DNA from: Leifsonia sp. ALI-44-B
GTDB lineage: Bacteria > Actinomycetota > Actinomycetes > Actinomycetales > Microbacteriaceae
DNA: 64,000 nucleotides
Assembly (NCBI RefSeq): GCF_001984125.1
Contig: NZ_MTQL01000007.1
Location: 62,001 to 126,000 of the forward strand
Reading direction: 5' to 3'
A model generated the notes under the pieces. The model was not told the origin of the DNA, made no database searches, and saw only the letters and a list, made by a program, of their open reading frames with translations. The position numbers were made by a program, and so were the translations under genes. Positions within the stretch are counted from its first letter, which is position 1. Every line of letters begins with the position of its first letter. Shown here one piece after another: positions 35,357 to 43,346 of this stretch.

Positions 35357-36655
35357 CTACTGCTCGACGAGCTGGTCGAGCAGCTTCAGCGCTTCCTTCC
35401 ACGCCGTCTCACCGTCGGTGATCTCGCCCTGGCTCACCTTGTCGAGCACCGGGCCGAACACGTTGTCCTGGATGTTGGAGTCCTCGGGTCCCTTGACCTG
35501 GGCGATGACGCCCTCGGAGCGGGCCGCGAAGATCTCGCCCACCGGCGCGTCGTTGAAGAACGCGCTGGTCGTGTCGTTCACGAGCTCTTGACCCTCGGTC
35601 GTACTGGGGAACGGTCCCGCCAGTTCGAACGAAGCCGCCTGCTGCTCGGGGGCCGCCAGCCAGAGGGCGAGCTCGGCCGCTTCCTCTTTGTGCTCGGACG
35701 ATTCGGAAACGCCGAGGAACGCGCCGCCCCAGTTGGCCGCACCGCCCGGAAGAACGTCGGCGAAATCCCATCCGCTGTCGGTCGTGCCCTCGTCGTAGTA
35801 ACCCTGCACGATGCCGAGCATCCAACTCGGGCACATGTAGGTGGCGTACTTATCCTCCTTGGCCTCGGGGCCGACATCCCAGCCGGGCAGGCCCGCGCCG
35901 AGCCCGTCGACCTCGGCCTCGACCACCTTGGCGAACTGGTCCTTCAGCACGTCGTTGCCCTTGATGTTGAGGGTTTCGCCGTCTTTCTTGTAGTAGCCCT
36001 CTTCTTGCTGGTTCACGAAGGAGTTCCAGAAGAATCGGGGGCTGTGATAGAACGCCTTGCCCGACTTCTCGACGTATTCGGCACCGACCTCATAGAAGCG
36101 GTCCCACGTCGCGTCCTCGCCGCCGAAGTACTCAGCCACCTCGGAGCGCTCGCTCGGCAGGCCCGCCGCCTCGAACAGGTCGCCGCGGTAGCAGAGACCC
36201 TGCGGGCCGATGTCGAGACCGGCGCCGATGACGCGGCCGTCGGCATCCGTGCCCTGCTTGTACTTCCAGTCGAGCCACGAGTCCTTGACGTCCTCGATGC
36301 CGTAGTCGCGCAGGTCGACGAACGAGCCCGTGACCTCCTGGATGGTGCCGAGCCAGCCTTCTTCGATGGCGACGATGTCGCTCAGGCCCGTGCCCGCCGC
36401 GATCTTGGCGTAGGCGTCGTCGCGAGCCGCGCCGCCACCTTCGAGGTTGGTGGCCTCGATCGTGATGTTCGGGTGCTCTTTCTCGTACTTCTCGTAATTC
36501 GCGTCGACGCCCATGGTGCCGAACGTGGTGATCGAGAGGGTGATCTTCTCGTTGGGGTCGGCGCCGGCGGATGAGCTGCAACCCGCCGCCACGAGGGCCA
36601 GGGTTGCCGCCCCGGCGATGGTCGCCGCGACTTTTGCGCGTCGTGTGATATTCAC
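35357..36655 (-). CDS. Carbohydrate ABC transporter substrate-binding lipoprotein
   Basis: About 432 residues. It has a lipoprotein signal (ITRRAKVAATIAGAATLALVAAGCSS; Cys after LVAAG) and an extracellular solute-binding protein family 1 fold. It captures the sugar outside the membrane for the MalF/MalG-type permeases. GTG 36655 has an AAAGGAG site 5 nt upstream. It is the first gene of the operon, under a TTGACG-N17-TAGTCT promoter with two LacI-type operators. A cellobiose or other beta-glucoside ligand is inferred from GH1 and the operator type. Confidence 0.94.
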   Translation of the reverse strand: MNITRRAKVAATIAGAATLALVAAGCSSSAGADPNEKITLSITTFGTMGVDANYEKYEKEHPNITIEATNLEGGGAARDDAYAKIAAGTGLSDIVAIEEGWLGTIQEVTGSFVDLRDYGIEDVKDSWLDWKYKQGTDADGRVIGAGLDIGPQGLCYRGDLFEAAGLPSERSEVAEYFGGEDATWDRFYEVGAEYVEKSGKAFYHSPRFFWNSFVNQQEEGYYKKDGETLNIKGNDVLKDQFAKVVEAEVDGLGAGLPGWDVGPEAKEDKYATYMCPSWMLGIVQGYYDEGTTDSGWDFADVLPGGAANWGGAFLGVSESSEHKEEAAELALWLAAPEQQAASFELAGPFPSTTEGQELVNDTTSAFFNDAPVGEIFAARSEGVIAQVKGPEDSNIQDNVFGPVLDKVSQGEITDGETAWKEALKLLDQLVEQ

Positions 36656-36711
36656 GGTCACTCCTTTGTGTGCGTGTGTAAGGGAATCTCGGAATCCCCG
36701 CCAGTGTGCCG

Positions 36712-36725
36712 CGGGAGCGTTCCCA
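36712..36725. promoter_or_regulatory. CebR/CelR-like operator 1
   Basis: TGGGAACGCTCCCG on the minus strand, 12 of 14 matches to the known cellobiose-repressor box TGGGAGCGCTCCCA. It lies just downstream of the predicted transcription start of the SBP operon. Confidence 0.65.
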
Positions 36726-36738
36726 TGAGATTGGCGCA

Positions 36739-36767
36739 AGACTACGTCGAGAATCGCGGCGCGTCAA
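36739..36767 (-). promoter_or_regulatory. Promoter of the SBP/beta-glucoside operon
   Basis: TTGACG (36767-36762), exactly 17 bp, TAGTCT (36744-36739) on the minus strand. The leader to GTG 36655 is about 75 nt and contains operator 1. Confidence 0.7.
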
Positions 36768-36780
36768 GAGAGCGCTCTCA
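36767..36780. promoter_or_regulatory. CebR/CelR-like operator 2
   Basis: TGAGAGCGCTCTCT on the minus strand with a perfect 12-bp palindrome GAGAGCGCTCTC; 11 of 14 matches to the CebR box. It abuts the -35. Its centre is 55 bp from that of operator 1, about five helical turns. Confidence 0.65.
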
Positions 36781-36822
36781 TCTCGTGCGCAGAGCGACGC
36801 AGCGAGTCCGCCTCAGCGCGGC

Positions 36823-37215
36823 TCAGGCCGAGAAGTCGCGCAGGCGACCCTTCGCCTCGATGACGGCTTCGAGCCGGTGCAACAGCTCGGCGGCCGTGCA
36901 CGGCTTGGACAGGAACGCGTCGACGCCCGCGCGTTGCGCCTCTTCCGCATCCTCGGCCGAGCTCTTGGCCGTGAGCATCAGCACGGGCACGCGTTCGAGA
37001 CCCGGCTCACGCCGAATCTGTCGGCTGAGATCGACCCCCGACAGCAGCGGCATCATCCAGTCGAGAATGACGGCGTCGGGGCGATCGAGCCGCATGAGGT
37101 CGAGGGCTATCGAGCTGTCGGACTCCTCCACGACATCGTGGCCGGCCTTGCGCAGACGGATGGCCAGCAGCCGCAGCAGGTCGGCATCGTCCTCGACGAT
37201 CATCACGCGTGCCAT
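36823..37215 (-). CDS. Single-domain response regulator
   Basis: About 130 residues, receiver domain only. The acidic pair is in VEDDAD, the phosphorylated Asp is D52 (VILDWMMP), Thr in LMLTAKS and Lys in FLSKPC. There is no output domain, so it acts by protein contact. ATG 37215 has a GAGGGG site 7 nt upstream. It lies 75 bp after the transglutaminase gene on the same strand; no histidine kinase is nearby. Confidence 0.92.
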   Translation of the reverse strand: MARVMIVEDDADLLRLLAIRLRKAGHDVVEESDSSIALDLMRLDRPDAVILDWMMPLLSGVDLSRQIRREPGLERVPVLMLTAKSSAEDAEEAQRAGVDAFLSKPCTAAELLHRLEAVIEAKGRLRDFSA

Positions 37216-37290
37216 GGATTTCCCCTCGTTTCCCCGAAGCGAACCACACCGGGGCACCCCACGTCCATTTCCCCTACGTTTTCGCGGGGG

Positions 37291-38136
37291 TCAGGCTTCG
37301 CGCGTGATCTCGACCGACACGAACAGCGACGAGCGGAACGGGCCCGCGTAGACGCCACGGAGCGGTGCGACATCCTGATAATCGCGGCCTCGGCCCACCA
37401 GCACGTGGCGGTCGCCGATGTCGAGCATGTTCGTGGGGTCGAACCCGTGCCACGACCCGCAGAACCACTCGACCCACGCGTGCGATTCGCCCACGACGGT
37501 CTCGCCGATCTCGGCGTTCGGTTTCGGATGCAGATAGCCCGACACATAGCGCGCGGGAATGCCCACCGAGCGCAACGCCCCGAGCACGATGTGAGTGATG
37601 TCCTGACACACGCCGCGCCGGTCGGCCCACGCCTCGGCGGCACTCGTGTGCACGCTCGTCACGCCCTGCACGTACTCCATCTGCTCGCCGATCGTGCGCG
37701 CGATCTCGGAGGCCGCCTCACACGGGTTGTCGTGCTTCTCGGCGATATCGCGCGCCAGTTTCATGAGGTCTTCTGACGGTTCGGTGCGCCGCGTCTGCGC
37801 GGTCTGCTCCTGCGTCTCGAGGCGCAGCCCCGCGATGCCCGGCAGGTCGTCCCAGCTGGTCGAGGCCTCGGCGTGCGCCCGCGGCCGCACCTCGACGAGG
37901 CTCGACGCCTGCAACGACAGCTCCTGATGCGGGGTCAACAGCTCGAAGGCCGTGACGCGCGTGCCGAAATAGTCGACATAGGCGTGTTGGGATGCCGTGG
38001 GCTGGATCTCGATGGTCGACGACAACACGAACTGGCCATCCGTCGTCGACGGCAGCATGCGCGCCTCGTTGTAGGACGCCTTGACCTGCCCCTGATAGCT
38101 GAAGCCCGTCTTGTGCACGATGCGCAGGCGTTTCAT
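37291..38136 (-). CDS. Transglutaminase-like cysteine peptidase/acyltransferase (COG1305 type)
   Basis: About 281 residues. An N-terminal beta-rich domain (MKRLRIVHKTGFSYQGQVKAS) precedes the transglutaminase core with the triad Cys in RRGVCQDITH, His in GESHAWVE and Asp in GFDPTNM. ATG 38136 overlaps the stop of the alpha-E gene (ATGA). It forms a conserved triad with ATP-grasp and alpha-E proteins, proposed in the literature to make and modify a peptide, although no product is known. Confidence 0.93.
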   Translation of the reverse strand: MKRLRIVHKTGFSYQGQVKASYNEARMLPSTTDGQFVLSSTIEIQPTASQHAYVDYFGTRVTAFELLTPHQELSLQASSLVEVRPRAHAEASTSWDDLPGIAGLRLETQEQTAQTRRTEPSEDLMKLARDIAEKHDNPCEAASEIARTIGEQMEYVQGVTSVHTSAAEAWADRRGVCQDITHIVLGALRSVGIPARYVSGYLHPKPNAEIGETVVGESHAWVEWFCGSWHGFDPTNMLDIGDRHVLVGRGRDYQDVAPLRGVYAGPFRSSLFVSVEITREA

Positions 38137-39062
38137 GAGTTCTCCCCGATCCAACTCGGCTCGGCGTGCGTGGGGAAGAACCGCTCGCGCACCGCCTCCG
38201 AGGTCTCCATCGTCGCGCGTTGCACGCTGTCCATGTAGCGCGGCAGGTCGGCCAGCACGTCGGCGACGGGCGTGTACTCCAGCTCGCTGCGGATCTGGCC
38301 GAGCAGGCGCTGCGCGTTGCCCGAGACCCCCATGCGGTCGGTGCGCGGCTCGACGGCCTGGATGCATTCCTCTGCACGCGCGATGGCAAACACGATGGAC
38401 CGCGGGAACAGGCGGTCGAGCAGCAAAAACTCGGCGGCGTTGCGGGCCGACGGCACGCCCCGATAGGTCCGCAGGTAGGCCTCGTAGGCGCCGCACGAGC
38501 GCAGAATGGTCGTCCAGCTGGGCCCGGATGCCTCGGTCAACGAGCGCGTGGCCAACAGGCGCGCCGTCATGTCCGCCCGTTCGATGCTGCGGCCGAGCGT
38601 GAAGAACTGCCACGCGTCGTCGCGGCTCGTGGCCGAGTCGACCACGCCCACGGCGAGCGCCGAGCGTTCGCGCACCCATCCGAAGAAGTCGTGCACCTTG
38701 TCGCTCGGCAGACGCCTCGGCATGCGGGCGCTCGTGGTGTTGAGGCATTCCCACAGCTCGGTCGACACGATTTCGCGGGCGCGGCGGGCGTTCTCGCGGG
38801 CCGCGCTTAACGAGTAGGCGATTGAGGCGGGCTGGGTGCGGTCGACGGCGAGCTGCTGCAGCACGTCGGCGCGCGTCAGGCCGCCCGTCTCGGGCGCAAC
38901 GCTGCCCATGACCGAGAGCAGCGACCGGCAGGCCGAGTCCTCGTCGATCCACGGGTCCTCGAGCAGCAGTTGCAGGTGCACGTCGAGGATGCGGGCGGTG
39001 CCGTCGGCGCGTTCGATGTAGCGGCCGATCCAGAAGAGGCTCTCGGCGATGCGGCTCAGCAT
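38133..39062 (-). CDS. Alpha-E domain protein (COG2307)
   Basis: A 309-residue all-helical protein starting with MLSRIAESLFWIGRYIERADG, the signature of the alpha-E family, with a repeated second half (LGRSIERADMTARLL). The family is named for its conserved Glu in helices and occurs almost only next to circularly permuted ATP-grasp genes. It overlaps the ATP-grasp gene by 7 nt and the transglutaminase gene by 4 nt. The biochemical role is unknown. Confidence 0.93.
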   Translation of the reverse strand: MLSRIAESLFWIGRYIERADGTARILDVHLQLLLEDPWIDEDSACRSLLSVMGSVAPETGGLTRADVLQQLAVDRTQPASIAYSLSAARENARRAREIVSTELWECLNTTSARMPRRLPSDKVHDFFGWVRERSALAVGVVDSATSRDDAWQFFTLGRSIERADMTARLLATRSLTEASGPSWTTILRSCGAYEAYLRTYRGVPSARNAAEFLLLDRLFPRSIVFAIARAEECIQAVEPRTDRMGVSGNAQRLLGQIRSELEYTPVADVLADLPRYMDSVQRATMETSEAVRERFFPTHAEPSWIGENS

Positions 39063-40756
39063 GCGGCACCCGCTTCCCGGTCGGTGGTCGAGACGGCCGT
39101 GCCGCCCTGCTGTTGCTGCTGCTCCTGCTGGTCCTGGTTCTTCGGCCCGTCGTGCGGCGAATGCTCGGGGCTCGGTTTCTCGTCATAGATGATCGGGATG
39201 GCCTGGGTGGCCGTCGCCTGGTCGGCCACGAGTGCCTGGATGTCGTGCTCGGCGACTTCGGAGGGCTGCGTGCCCGCCGGCTGCCCGACGACCCAGGTGT
39301 CTTTCGACCCGCCGCCCTGGCTCGAGTTGACGACCAGCTGTCCCTCGGGGAGCGCGACGCGCGTGAGACCGCCCGGCAGCACCCAGATGTCGTTGCCGTC
39401 GTTCACGGCGAAGGGCCGCAGGTCGGCGTGCCGCGGCCGCATGCCATCCTCGACGAGCGTGGGGATGGTGGACAGCATGACGACGGGCTGAGCGATCCAG
39501 CCGCGCGGGTCGGCGATCAGTCGCGTTCGCAGCTGGGCGAGTTCCTCTTTCGAGGCATCCGGGCCCACGACGAGGCCCTTGCCGCCCGAACCGTCGACGG
39601 GTTTCACGACGAGTTCGTCGAGCCGGTCGAGCACCTCTTCGAGCGCGCCCGGTTCTTCGAGCCGCCAGGTGTCGACGTTGGGCAGGATGGGCTCCTCGCC
39701 CAGGTAGTAGCGCGTCAGGTCGGGCATGTAGGTATAGACGAGCTTGTCGTCGGCCACACCGTTGCCCACGGCGTTGGCGATGGTCACGTTTCCGAGGCGC
39801 GCCGCCAACATGAGGCCCGGAGAACCCAGCATCGAGTCGGCGCGGAACTGCAGCGGGTCGAGGAACTCGTCGTCGACGCGGCGGTAGATGACATCCACGC
39901 GCTGCGGGCCACTCGTCGTGCGCATGAACACGCGGCCACCCGAACAGAACAGGTCGCGGCCCTCGACGAGCTCGACACCCATGAGCCGCGCGAGAAGCGT
40001 GTGCTCGAAGTAGGCCGAGTTGTAGACACCCGGCGTGAGCACGACGACGTTGGGGTCGTCGATGCCGTGAGGTGCGCTCGCGCGCAGGGCCTGCAGAAGC
40101 TTGTTGGGGTAGTCGCCCACGGGGCGCACGCGCATCGAGAGGAAGAGCTCGGGCAGCGTCTGCGCCATCACCCGACGGTTCGAGATCACATAGCTGACAC
40201 CGGAGGGCACGCGCACATTGTCCTCGAGCACGCGCATCTTGCCGTGCTCATCGCGAATGAGGTCGATGCCCGACACCTGGATGCGCACATTGTTGGCGCT
40301 CGTGATGCCGGCCGCCTGGCGATGGAAATGCGATGACGACGAGATGAGCCCGGCCGGGATGACGCGGTCGCGCACGGCGTTCTGGCGGCCGTAGACGTCG
40401 GCGAGAAAGGCTTCGAGGGTGCGCACGCGCTGTTTGATGCCAGCCTCGATGGTGACCCATTCATCCTGTTCGATGACGCGCGGCACGGCGTCGAGCGGGA
40501 AGGGCCGCTCCTCGCCCGCGAAGTCGAACGTCACGCCCTGGGCGAGATACGAACTCGCGAGCGCTTCCGTGCGACCGCGCAGCTCCTCCTGGGTCATCTT
40601 GGCAAGAGCCGAATAGATGTCCTTATAGGACTCACGAGACGGCGCATGATCGCCGTGCATGAGGGGCTCGCCGAACATTTCGTCCCACGGGAGGTCGCCA
40701 CCCGGGGTCCTGCGCGGCGCCAGTGTTGCGCCGTATCCATCGAAGAGATCCGCCAT
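39056..40756 (-). CDS. Circularly permuted ATP-grasp protein (COG2308, type 2)
   Basis: About 566 residues. Typical segments are FDGYGATL, RVLEDNVRVPSGVSYV, LTPGVYNSAYFEH, the ATP-binding VVKPVDGSGGKGLVVG and the C-terminal GGGSKDTWVV. Proteins of this type are predicted amidoligases (ATP-dependent peptide bond formation). The C-terminus has a Gln-rich tail (QDQQEQQQQQ). ATG 40756 lies 6 nt after a TATGCT hexamer (leaderless). It is the first gene of the ATP-grasp/alpha-E/transglutaminase operon. Confidence 0.93.
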   Translation of the reverse strand: MADLFDGYGATLAPRRTPGGDLPWDEMFGEPLMHGDHAPSRESYKDIYSALAKMTQEELRGRTEALASSYLAQGVTFDFAGEERPFPLDAVPRVIEQDEWVTIEAGIKQRVRTLEAFLADVYGRQNAVRDRVIPAGLISSSSHFHRQAAGITSANNVRIQVSGIDLIRDEHGKMRVLEDNVRVPSGVSYVISNRRVMAQTLPELFLSMRVRPVGDYPNKLLQALRASAPHGIDDPNVVVLTPGVYNSAYFEHTLLARLMGVELVEGRDLFCSGGRVFMRTTSGPQRVDVIYRRVDDEFLDPLQFRADSMLGSPGLMLAARLGNVTIANAVGNGVADDKLVYTYMPDLTRYYLGEEPILPNVDTWRLEEPGALEEVLDRLDELVVKPVDGSGGKGLVVGPDASKEELAQLRTRLIADPRGWIAQPVVMLSTIPTLVEDGMRPRHADLRPFAVNDGNDIWVLPGGLTRVALPEGQLVVNSSQGGGSKDTWVVGQPAGTQPSEVAEHDIQALVADQATATQAIPIIYDEKPSPEHSPHDGPKNQDQQEQQQQQGGTAVSTTDREAGAAC

Positions 40757-40762
40757 GGACCG

Positions 40763-40768
40763 AGCATA
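40763..40768 (-). promoter_or_regulatory. Leaderless -10 of the ATP-grasp operon
   Basis: TATGCT on the minus strand, 6 nt before ATG 40756; no ribosome site is present. Confidence 0.6.
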
Positions 40769-40970
40769 GACCGGCTCATGTTGCGGGCAGATTTCGGGCA
40801 GATGCGGGCGTGTGTCGGCCGCGCGGTCGTGGCGTGTCACGGTGTGTCGCGCTCGATGACGCGGATGCTGCGGGCTTGCTCAGAACTGCCAGGTGCGGCT
40901 CATCCGCCGCCGCAGTACGCTTCGAGGCAACGGGCCGAGTGGCGGCTCGGCGACGGCTCGGAGGCACGCA

Positions 40971-41519
40971 GTGCGAAAACTGACGGCAGGACTTTTCCAC
41001 AGCATCGACGGCGTCGTCGAAGCGCCCAACCTATGGCAATTCGACTCGTTCGATGCCGAGCTCGGCGAGGAGCTGACCGACATGATGGCGCGCGTCGACA
41101 CCGTGCTCATCGGCCGCGTCGGCTACGAGCAGTGGTCCGAGTATTGGCCCACCGCGACCGACCCCTTCGGCGAGTTCATCAACCCGGTCGAGAAGTTCGT
41201 CGCCTCGCGCACCCTCTCGGGCGAGCTGTCGTGGAACAACGCGTCCCTCATGGACAAGCCGCTCGAGGAGTTCGTCGCCGACCTGAAAGAGACGCCTGGT
41301 GGCGAGATCAGCGTGTGCGGCAGCATCTCGATCGTGCGCCAGCTGTTCTTCGCGGGCCTTATAGACTCACTCACGCTCATGACCCACCCGGTCGTCGCGG
41401 GATCGGGCCGCCACTTCTTCGAGCCGACCGACCCGACCACGCGCCTCGTCCTGCAGAAGTCGCGCATCACGTCGGCCGGCAACGCCCTCCTCACCTACGG
41501 CCTGAAGCCGACCGACTAG
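40971..41519 (+). CDS. Dihydrofolate reductase-like (RibD C-domain) protein
   Basis: About 182 residues of the YyaP/DHFR-RibD_C family: KLTAGLFHSIDGVVEAP at the start, VDTVLIGRVGYEQW and ISVCGSISIVRQLFFAGLIDSL. It is probably an NADPH-dependent reductase of unknown substrate; a true folate role is not implied. GTG 40971 has a GGAGG site 6 nt upstream. Its stop interlocks with the convergent aldo/keto reductase (CTAG, 41516-41519). Confidence 0.9.
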   Translation: MRKLTAGLFHSIDGVVEAPNLWQFDSFDAELGEELTDMMARVDTVLIGRVGYEQWSEYWPTATDPFGEFINPVEKFVASRTLSGELSWNNASLMDKPLEEFVADLKETPGGEISVCGSISIVRQLFFAGLIDSLTLMTHPVVAGSGRHFFEPTDPTTRLVLQKSRITSAGNALLTYGLKPTD

Positions 41520-42463
41520 GAGACGGCGGAGGCCTGGTCGAGCTGGGCGAGTTCGGCTTCGGTGAGGGTGAGCTCGGCGGAGGCCAGGAGGTCGGGCAGC
41601 TGCTCGACCGTGCGGGCGCTCGCGATGGGCGCGACGACCGTGGGCTGCTGGCGCAACCAGGCGAGCGAGACCGACGCGACCGAGGTGTCGTGCGCGGCGG
41701 CGGTCTGGTCGAGGACCTCGAGCACGTGGCGGCCACGATCGTCGAGGTAGGCCGATGCGCCCTGAGCGCGCTGGCTGTCGACATCCGCGCCGTCGCGGTA
41801 CTTGCCCGTGAGGAAGCCCGAGGCGAGCGCGAAGTAGGGCACGACGGCGAGCCCGGCGCGCGCGGCGGCCTGACGGGTCTCGTTCTCGAAGCCGCGCTCC
41901 ATGAGGTTGTAGTGCGGCTGCAGCGCGACGGCCTTGTGGAACCCCTCGCGCTCGGTCACCTCGAACCATTCGTCGATGCGGGCCGCCGAATAGTTGGACA
42001 GGCCGATGTAACGGATCTTGCCGGCATCTACGAGGCCCGACAGCGCTTCGATGCGCTCCTCGATGGGCGTCTCTTCGTCGTCGATGTGGGCGTAGTAGAG
42101 ATCGATGTAGTCGGTTCCGAGACGCTCGAGCGACTCGTCGACGGCGGCGCGGATGTTGTCACCGCCGAGACCCTTGCGCTCGGCCAGGCTGCCCACCTTG
42201 GTGGCGACGACGACGTCTTCGCGGGCGTGGCGCGCCGACATCCATTCGCCGATGATGCGCTCGGACTCGCCACCGGAGTTGCCCGGGATCCACTGCGAGT
42301 AGACGTCGGCCGTGTCGACGAAGTTGCCCCCACCCGCGACATAGGCGTCGAGCACATCGAACGAGGTGTCGCGGTCGGCGGTCCAGCCGAACACGTTGCC
42401 GCCGAGCGAAAGCGGGAAGACGGCCAGGTCGGAGCTGCCGAGGCGATTGTGTTGTGCGGTCAT
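41516..42463 (-). CDS. Aldo/keto reductase
   Basis: About 315 residues. The tetrad is Asp in FVDTADVY, Tyr in DVYSQW, Lys in ATKVG and His in YYAHIDDE. It belongs to the YghZ/Tas-like group by its SLGGNVFGW start. ATG 42463 is chosen because GGAGG lies 5 nt upstream. The substrate is unknown. No partner gene on its strand is visible. Confidence 0.92.
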   Translation of the reverse strand: MTAQHNRLGSSDLAVFPLSLGGNVFGWTADRDTSFDVLDAYVAGGGNFVDTADVYSQWIPGNSGGESERIIGEWMSARHAREDVVVATKVGSLAERKGLGGDNIRAAVDESLERLGTDYIDLYYAHIDDEETPIEERIEALSGLVDAGKIRYIGLSNYSAARIDEWFEVTEREGFHKAVALQPHYNLMERGFENETRQAAARAGLAVVPYFALASGFLTGKYRDGADVDSQRAQGASAYLDDRGRHVLEVLDQTAAAHDTSVASVSLAWLRQQPTVVAPIASARTVEQLPDLLASAELTLTEAELAQLDQASAVS

Positions 42464-42585
42464 GCGTTCCTCCAAGTTGTCGGCGCCGAACCAAGGGGCG
42501 CCCGCACGGTAGAACGTGTCACGGCCGCCGATATTCCGCGCCCCCGCCACAACGCAAGGGGGTTACGGATGCCGAGAGCCCGACG

Positions 42586-42591
42586 TAGCGT
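42586..42591 (+). promoter_or_regulatory. Leaderless -10 of the small acidic protein gene
   Basis: TAGCGT, 7 nt before ATG 42599. Confidence 0.5.
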
Positions 42592-42598
42592 GCCAACC

Positions 42599-42913
42599 AT
42601 GAGCATCGACAACCAGAACCCCGCGGACGGCGGTCCCCAGCACTCCGATCACACACAGATCGAGGACCACCGCACGCCCACGACCGACGACGACCTGAAC
42701 GAGCTCGACCAGATTCGCAAGGATCGCACCTACAGCCCGGCCTCCGAAACCGAGACGAGCCGCAAGCAGGAAGAACACACGTCGGAGAACCTGGTCGACA
42801 TCGACACGGACGACGTGAAGGTGGCGCCGGGCACGGGCGGGCCGGATGACGTGGGCGACGTCGAGGTCGACGAGAGCGAGATCAACATGCCGCGCGACAC
42901 GGGGGCGCACTAA
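42599..42913 (+). CDS. Small acidic hydrophilic protein
   Basis: 104 residues with no membrane segment and no recognised domain. It is very rich in Asp, Glu and Thr, with acidic runs such as DIDTDDVK and DVEVDESE, and is likely disordered. It is read from ATG 42599, supported by a leaderless promoter. The composition recalls stress- or desiccation-linked proteins, but no function can be assigned. Confidence 0.65.
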   Translation: MSIDNQNPADGGPQHSDHTQIEDHRTPTTDDDLNELDQIRKDRTYSPASETETSRKQEEHTSENLVDIDTDDVKVAPGTGGPDDVGDVEVDESEINMPRDTGAH

Positions 42914-42962
42914 GCCCACTCTGCGCACGCAAACTGAGCGGGCGGCCGGAAACGCCAGGGCA

Positions 42963-42978
42963 AACCCTGTCAAGGGTT
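42963..42978. promoter_or_regulatory. Inverted repeat upstream of the 104-residue protein gene
   Basis: AACCCT-GTCA-AGGGTT, perfect 6-bp arms, 22 bp before a TATCGT -10-like hexamer (43001-43006). It sits over the -35 region and may be an operator. Confidence 0.4.
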
Positions 42979-43031
42979 ACCCCGCCGCCGGCAGCGTTCT
43001 TATCGTTACCACCACGAGGAAGGAACGCCGC

Positions 43032-43346
43032 GTGAAGCGAACGACCGTGACAATCGACAATCAGCGTTTCGCGGTACCGGTGACGAGTGATGTCGCCGCA
43101 CTGAAGAACTCGATCGAGGATGCCGCGAGGCGCGGCGGCGGGTTCGTCGACGTGCCCGCCGGACCGAACCGGATCTTGTCCGTGCTGGTCACTCCCGGCC
43201 TGTCTCTCTTCATCGACGAAGAGGATGTCACGGTGGACGAGGGTGAGGATGTCAGGAGCGGCAGCGCTTCAGCTGCGCATCGGGTGCATGACGGCTCGGG
43301 ATCGTACTGGCCGAGCGATCAACTCGACATGGATTTGGACATCTAG
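43032..43346 (+). CDS. Conserved-looking small protein, unknown function
   Basis: 104 residues. GTG 43032 follows an AGGAAGGAA ribosome site. The N-terminal half (VKRTTVTIDNQRFAVP, LKNSIEDAARRGGGFVDVP) resembles a small alpha/beta fold, and the C-terminus is acidic. No family is recognised. Its stop interlocks with that of the convergent LacI gene (CTAG, 43343-43346). Confidence 0.7.
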   Translation: MKRTTVTIDNQRFAVPVTSDVAALKNSIEDAARRGGGFVDVPAGPNRILSVLVTPGLSLFIDEEDVTVDEGEDVRSGSASAAHRVHDGSGSYWPSDQLDMDLDI

